This document shows, piece after piece, positions 58,601 to 64,000 of a stretch of 64,000 nucleotides of DNA. Origin of the DNA: Prosopocoilus inquinatus (lineage: Eukaryota; Arthropoda; Insecta; Coleoptera; Lucanidae). The stretch is from the NCBI GenBank assembly GCA_036172665.1, contig CM069879.1, forward strand, positions 22,421,924 to 22,485,923, given 5' to 3'. Position numbers and translations under genes: made by a program. The notes beneath the pieces are model-generated. The model saw only the letters and a program-made list of their open reading frames with translations. It was not told the DNA's origin and did not search any database. Position 1 is the first letter of the stretch. Every line of letters begins with the position of its first letter.

Positions 58601-61600
58601 TAGTTCCTCTATTTCAATTTGGAATTTTTTTACAGTCGCTTCCAACTCGACGGCGTGTTTCTTCTCGGTCTGCTGCAGCTGTGTTTTGACAGAAGAGATT
58701 TCGTTGTGCAAATTCATCACTTCGATTTTGTGGGACTTGTTCTCCTCTAAAGAACCGGCTTTTAACGTCGCTTCCAATTGCAATTTCTCGTCTTGCAATT
58801 GTTTCACTTCGGAGTTAAGCTGCAATTAATTAAAAAAAGTGTGTTGCAGCATCTCGAATTTAAACTACTACCTGGAAGATAAGTTGTTCTAAACCGGTTT
58901 TTTGTTCTTGGAAAAGTCGAATTTCACTCAACGATTGGTTATTGCTCAGTTCGAGTCTGTGAATCTCTTCGAGTTGCTGTTGGCAACTGGATTTCAGCTG
59001 AGATATTTCTAATGTATAGTCGCTTTCTTGTTTGTGACACATTGATAAACGATGTTCAAGTTCAGCATGTGCATCCTGTTAACCATACAAAAATTAATAA
59101 CCAAAATTTCATTCTTAATAAATCTAATACCTCCACTTGTCGAATGATTTCATTTTTCTGATCCAAATCCTTTGTAAAATGTCCAAGTTGATGTTGATAT
59201 TGGACAATAGTAGCTTGCTGGTGTTCCTTTTGTTCGTTTATGGTGATCAATTCCTTTGCTAGTTGATTGTTGTGTGCTTGCAGTTCCTGCAAGTCATTTT
59301 GAAGCTGTGCAACCGTGCCTTGGGCCTGAAAAACAACAAAATTAAATGCGATTCAGACAAAAATCCCTGCAACGCACTTCTTGGGTTTGTGCAAGATGGT
59401 GTTCGAGTTGTTGCCTTTGCATTTGCAGCCCGGCATGTTCATCCATTAGCTTGTGGTTCTTCATAATTTCTTCATTCAACTGCACTTGCAACTGTTGCAT
59501 TTTTTGATTAATGGAGTGAAGGTGATTGTTGGCCGACTGACATTCGAGTTGCTTGGCCTGAAGTGTCTCTTCTAGAGCTCTCGTTCGCTGCTGCAATTGT
59601 GAGCGCTCTGCAACCTGCTCCGCACGGACTTCTTTTAATTTAGCTTGAGCACTCGCTAATGCCTCTTGCTCTTCTGTCAGTGACTTCTCTTTTTCTGCGA
59701 GTTGTTTCTTTAGTTTCTGAACTGGATCGGCCTTGCCCTAAACGCTTCGAATTAGTGCTGGTTTATGCATGTAATAAAAAGTTACCTCGCTCCACTCATC
59801 TAAAACAGCGGGGGCCTCATGCTGCTTGTTGAGTAATACATCAATAAGAATCTGAATCTCAGAACGAGACAATTCAGCTTTACGCACCAAGTTGTTTAAA
59901 ACTGCAAGGTTGACTCCTTGTTTGTCGCCAGCTGTAGAATAAACGTGAATATAATGTGAATTTATTAAAATAAAAAAAAAACCTACCAAGTTGTTGTATT
60001 GTGCTTAATTCACTTTTCTTTTTTTTCTTATCTTTCCCGCTAGGTGGGATTAAACCATTAGTCGTCTGGGGGATAACTGCAACAACTTCTTTCTCAGCCT
60101 CAATTGGGGCCGCAGTTTCAACCTCGATGGGTTTCACAACTTTCTTGCTTGCCAAAACTTCGCCTATTACAATCGGGGGAGCTGCGACTTCGTTCGCTTG
60201 CTTCGCTGCCTTCTTGTTGTTTTTTGATTCGGTTGAGGTGGTCTCAATGCTTGGTTTCACTTTGTTAATTTTTTCTTGTTTTATTGTCTGTTCCTCCTTC
60301 TACCCTCCCCAAAAAAAAGCCAAACGTAAGTCATCAGCCAACAAATCGGTTGTGTAAAGAAAGCGGACTACCAACTACAAACTTTGGCAAATGACACATC
60401 GGCACCAACTTACAATGTGCGCATGTAATAGTTCAAATTCGTCTTTAGGGTGAAGCTGCTCAAAATGGTTGGCAGCTGGTGTTTCGCACATCTCGTCTAA
60501 CACCACCGTTTCCTCCGACATGTCCCTATTTACAAGGATAGGACGTACCTTGTCCCTTTTTAAACGTTTCTGTAACCCAAGCCATTTACATGCGGACCAC
60601 CAAAAATATATACAAGTAAACATATCATGCAGGAGAATAAAATTATTAACATTAGTAAATAAACATGGGCATTAAATGGCAATATCTAAGGGGCATGCTC
60701 GCTGTGGCAACATTCGTAAGAGAAAGAGGGAGGCAAGCGTTTAATATTATTAGCACTCAGAAATTAATAAAAAAATAGTGAAGTTCTTATTTGAGACAAA
60801 CAAGCAAAAAGTAGATAAATAAAAATACTTCATTGCACATGTTTTGATTAGTCTGGAATTTAATCACATAATACGTTAAGCAAACATTTAATTTTTATCT
60901 TAAACAGAACTGTTTTGTCTGCTTTCATTATGTGTGTATGTAATCCACGAATGCGCTTGCTTTTAATTGCCCACAATCACCTTGAAATAATTATGAATGA
61001 TATTTGTTTTATTTATCATCATTGGATTTAAACTCAGGCTCATTAATCCACACGCTGTTCAAAATAATGTAAGTTGTTTTCCAACCAATACAAAATATTG
61101 CAATGATATTACTTAAAGAAATAGCAATAGCAAAGCACTGTAACATGAAGTGACTTATAAAGAAATCATTTTTTTGGTCAATCACGCCATACTTATAATG
61201 CCTTTGCCTCACTTACAAAAGTCATTGTTAACTGCGAAAATGTTGAAAATGAACTTCTTTATAAGCTTGCAACGGAAAAGGTGTAAAGAAGGATTTTGCA
61301 TACAAATAATTATTAGCGAGACACATTTTTATTAACATAAATAATATGGTTAAAGAGAAATAAACAAGTTGCTTCTTACCTTGCTGACATTTTCTTTAAC
61401 AGGCTCAAGCTCAATGGTTGCCGGTTCTTCTTTGAATTCAACATGATGTTTCACAGGCTCTGCAGGGATGGAAGAATCATTGGTTTCCGTTACGGACTGT
61501 TTGTCACTTTCAGCCTCCTCTTCGGGTTCTTCATTTTTATTGTTTGTTAAAGTTGGCTGCTTTTCTTTAACCTTTAAAATAAAATCCCTTTTGAAGCCTC

Positions 61601-62318
61601 ATTTGCACCATTCTAGATTAACTTTAACTGACTATTTTTCCCATAGAAGCAATTAATGTAACAAACGTTTCTATGGAGTTAACTGGAGCTTAAATTTTAA
61701 CTGAATGTGGTGCAAATGGCCCTCAAAGAATTTGACTAATTTTTCAGTCAACAAAAAGGTAGGCACAAAATAATTTCCTTTGATGATTTTAAAAGTTGTA
61801 TTTGGCTTATTAATGAAAAGGAATTCCTTTTATAATTTGTGCTTCATTGGAAACAAGTGTTTGGTTTCAATAAAATTGACTCATTGACATTTGTTAATTA
61901 AAGAAGTTTTTTTTTTAACCATTTTTGGTGCCACTTTTTAATAGCAGGATTAAACTAAAGTGAGTTTTATTGCTTCAGTCACGCTTCCTCTAGTTGGATA
62001 TAAAAATAATTTAAGCCTCTTAATTCTTACCATAACAAAAATACTTATAAGAATCATATTAGATTATACCATTAAGTTAATGATGTTTTAATTATAGTGA
62101 GATTAAGTAAATACCTTCTTCCCAGTCTTCTTTAATTTTTTCTCCTTAGATTTAGTGCGGTTCTGCAGTCCCAATAGGAAATGAGTCTGCTGTCTTTGCT
62201 CTGCTAAGGCCTCTTCGTAACTCTTTCCTTGCGTTGCGTACATAGAAATGAACCACAAGGTGCCAGCCGAAGCAATGATAATAATCAAACCAACCACGAA
62301 CACAGGAATATCAATCAT
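52682..62318 (-). CDS. p180/kinectin-like ER coiled-coil protein (about 971 aa, 18 coding exons)
   Basis: Probable ortholog of vertebrate ribosome-binding protein 1 (p180) / kinectin, an ER membrane protein with a long cytosolic rod. Exons: 62318-62115, 61571-61380, 60569-60414, 60299-59987, 59931-59786, 59737-59378, 59325-59131, 59075-58872, 58819-58586, 58443-58351, 58118-57873, 57811-57695, 57581-57495, 57197-57054, 56998-56915, 53143-53099, 52956-52876, 52696-52682. All join in phase, nearly all at phase 0. The N-terminus has a single anchor (FVVGLIIIIASAGTLWFISM), then GKSYEEALAEQR, the p180/kinectin signature, and a Lys-rich stretch. Exons 6-15 form a heptad-rich, Gln/Glu/Leu-rich coiled coil. 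The tail has KKNKKKKRK. No tandem ribosome-binding decapeptides are seen. A 5' non-coding exon ends at 62817 (CAG/gtaaga). The last exon is uncertain (see findings). Confidence 0.88.
53656..54692. mobile_element. TA-flanked TIR element (about 1 kb)
   Basis: CAGGGTGATTTGTTAGC at the left and GCTAACAAATCCCCCTG at the right are inverted repeats that continue imperfectly for about 80 bases (ACAAACTTTG / CAAAGTTTGT). TA on both sides (53654-53655, 54693-54694). Inner inverted words around 53906 and 54146 (CGCACAGTGGGGC / GCCCCACTATGCG) suggest a foldback. No transposase. Confidence 0.72.
54346..54402 (+). repeat. Fragment of the 312-bp ribozyme repeat (segment A end)
   Basis: TCCTACTGCAATGTCAGGTC to TATCTGTTC, near-identical to 11587-11640. 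The flanks CTATTATTTA and CTATTAATTTA may be a degenerate target duplication. Confidence 0.82.
55360..56450. repeat. AATTAA-rich repeat region with CCGTTACGCAAATT words
   Basis: TTAATTGCAATT-type words cluster at both ends (55370-55460, 56360-56450) in opposite senses. In the middle, CCGTNYGTTACGYAAAT..TCTTTAATTA recurs three times directly (56089, 56184, 56238) and once inverted (about 56282). Probably one decayed element. Confidence 0.55.
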
Positions 62319-63153
62319 CTTTCTGGAAGAAAAAAAAATAAGCAGCAAGTTAAACATAGAAAGTAATAAGCAAGCACAAATTTTGCAATTCCAATTCTTG
62401 TCTTATCAGTAAATAAAAAAAAAGCGACCTTTGAATGCTTGACATAAGAAGCAGTAGTCTTGATCTTGCACACACTACAGAATGCGGTTTTGTTTGCTTA
62501 TCCTTACCTTTTTTTTATTTCCCCCTTTCAGGTTTTTTCCCCTTTTTCTTAGTGAAAGTCCAATTAAATTTTTTACGCGGCTTTCTTCGACTGTGCGTTT
62601 CGAATTAAGGGCTTATTAGAGTTAAATGTGCATAAAACTGTTACGATTCGAGAGTAAAATAAAATAAATAATTAAAATTTGCGGCCGGTAGACATTTATC
62701 AAGGCCACGTAGCAGACTATGATGGTCGGTGGTTGGTTCGCGAGGCCGGCGCACGAGCGATTTTACACAGAAAATACTGTAAAACATACGAAATAGCAAA
62801 AAGACCTTCGTCTTACCTGTTTTATAGCAACTTTTCTTCGATTTAACGCAGCAAAATAACATTAATTTATGGACACCTTCGAGCCGTTCGGGAACTGCCA
62901 AAATACCTCGTACAACACGCATGCGTGAGGGTTTTATACGACTGTCGCAGTGCAGCCAACTTATTTTCAAACTGAGATAAAAATTGCAAATAATTTAATT
63001 AAACAAACAACATGCATTTCCGATTCAACTTTAAATCTGATGTAACTACTAGCAATTAAAATCTTCCTCTATCTTCTTCATAATATCTGAATTTTAAATT
63101 ATGCTATACAATTCAAAAGCAAAAGTATACAAACAGACACAGTTTAAACCCAA

Positions 63154-63277
63154 GTTCAACTGAACCAGGTTCAAAATGAACAAAATCGCATCAAATTTTA
63201 TTTACGAATGCATTAATTGCCATATGTCTTTCGGATCACATGCGAATTTGTTTACTTTGAACCTGGTTCAGTTAAAC
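63154..63277. repeat. Foldback repeat
   Basis: GTTCAACTGAACCAGGTTCA (63154 onward) pairs with TGAACCTGGTTCAGTTAAAC (to 63277), with extension through ATCGCAT/ATGCGAAT. Arms about 38 bp, 48-base spacer. Confidence 0.8.
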
Positions 63278-63574
63278 TTCAGTTAAAGCCGCATTTGTAC
63301 AGTCGCGATCAAGCTAATCGAGTCTGATTGACAGTTCTATAACCCTTATTCATAGATAAAAGATATATTAGATGTCAAAGCCAACGTTGTATCGGCGTTG
63401 TATATGTGAAGCAACAAAATGCGCGCCTCACATTGCCTGGGGGGAATTAAAATAGAAAAAGGCGCGCAATTTAAAAATATTTCTGCATTAACGGTTTAAG
63501 TATTGTTCAGGAAATTAAATAATCTAATACATTGAATTGCATTCTTGCCCAAGATACTAATTTAGGGCTGTTCT

Positions 63575-63750
63575 AGAAGAATAAACGGACAATTTGTGAT
63601 TTTCTTTCTATAAATTACCACCATGTTTGCTCGAATCGCTTTTCGCTCCGGCGCTTAATAAGGCCGCGCGGCCGTGATAGCCGAAAAAGTGCACTTTTCG
63701 CTTATCATTCTCTCTTACCTTATTTTTATCACAAATTGTCCTGTTCGTTC
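63575..63750. repeat. Inverted repeat pair
   Basis: AAACGGACAATTTGTGAT at about 63583 is complementary, with few changes, to ATCACAAATTGTCCTGTTCG at 63728. Probably the ends of a short MITE. Confidence 0.6.
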
Positions 63751-64000
63751 GCCTGGGATGGCCGCAAAACGAAATTTAAACGTTTAATTAAAGAAGAAGA
63801 ATTAATACTTTGGCTTCTGACAACTGATTCCAAACTTTTCAAAATCAATAAAAAGGTAACCATGGTAACTTAAAAATATGCTAAGGATTACAGATTCCTG
63901 TAAATACAGTGCCACCACTGTCATCCCAGCGACGTGGGGGAATTATAATTGCGTTTAAACTGTGGCAATAGACATAAACCCCTGTGCCCTTATTATGATG

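Larger units (their letters stand above)
62319..64000. other. 5' region of the p180-like gene and right-edge intergenic DNA
   Basis: A 5' UTR exon on the minus strand ends at 62817, followed by an intron to 62323. Promoter expected at about 62850-63000. Beyond it are two small inverted-repeat structures (63154-63277 and 63575-63750). No other exon recognised. Confidence 0.5.

Noticed and set aside
59263..59466. Plus-strand frames opposite the coiled-coil exons (also 60001-60357)
   Set aside because: Antisense shadows of the Gln/Glu/Lys-rich coding exons.
61009..61212. Minus-strand frame with a hydrophobic stretch in an intron of the p180-like gene
   Set aside because: No in-frame ATG, no phase-compatible splice sites with neighbouring exons. 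Looks fortuitous, although a nested exon cannot be fully excluded.
62641..62970. 109-codon minus-strand frame upstream of the p180-like gene
   Set aside because: Crosses the 5' non-coding exon donor at 62817 and has no domain. Treated as leader sequence.
1..64000. tRNA, rRNA or CRISPR array
   Set aside because: No cloverleaf with A/B boxes, no rRNA-like stretch and no regularly spaced repeat with unique spacers was noticed. The tandem repeats seen belong to transposons.

Overview
This is eukaryotic, AT-rich nuclear DNA, most likely from an insect and plausibly a beetle (inference: short GT-AG introns, insect-type housekeeping genes, and a mix of P-type, hAT, mariner and non-LTR elements). 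Gene models were built by hand from reading frames, splice dinucleotides and phase. No database was searched.

Host genes, left to right: a single-exon glycosyltransferase-92-like membrane protein (14942-16126, +); an 11-finger C2H2 zinc-finger protein (23510-25308, +); a small SAM-methyltransferase-like protein (25568-26221, -); a THAP-domain/coiled-coil protein (26485-28084, -); the Golgi zinc transporter ZnT7 (31336-32610, -); ribosomal protein S25 (34255-35249, +) with a decayed copy of its last exon behind it; an XRCC4-like end-joining factor (36464-37617, +); Rab1 (45802-51109, +, 4.4 kb first intron); and a long p180/kinectin-like ER coiled-coil gene of at least 18 coding exons (52682-62318, -).

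The first 14 kb, 17.2-21.3 kb and 37.8-44.9 kb are dense transposon nests. At 5619-10032 lies a structurally complete P-type DNA transposon: perfect 32-bp terminal inverted repeats, a perfect 8-bp target duplication (GCTATAAC), and a three-exon THAP + transposase gene that stays open for 877 codons. It sits inside a dead non-LTR retrotransposon (LINE A, 5038-12004, -) whose frame rejoins exactly when the P element is removed. A second, divergent P-type gene (317-3249) has a one-base frameshift and runs off the left edge.

The most unusual system is a dispersed repeat with a 312-bp unit that encodes a type-I hammerhead ribozyme: a CUGAAGA ... GAAA core, a stable stem II, a self-complementary stem III and a very long stem I. 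Copies or fragments occur at 11193, 14160, 19535-20437, 38060, 43072, 44587 and 54346. Two of them have long direct target duplications (12-16 bp and 13 bp), one confirmed by an empty paralogous site, and several are head-to-head. This fits a non-autonomous retrotransposon of the animal retrozyme type. A second, weaker hammerhead-like family occurs at 36073, 37895, 38302 and 47100.

Apart from the nested elements the genes look independent. No operon-like coordination is expected or seen. No rRNA, tRNA or CRISPR was recognised.
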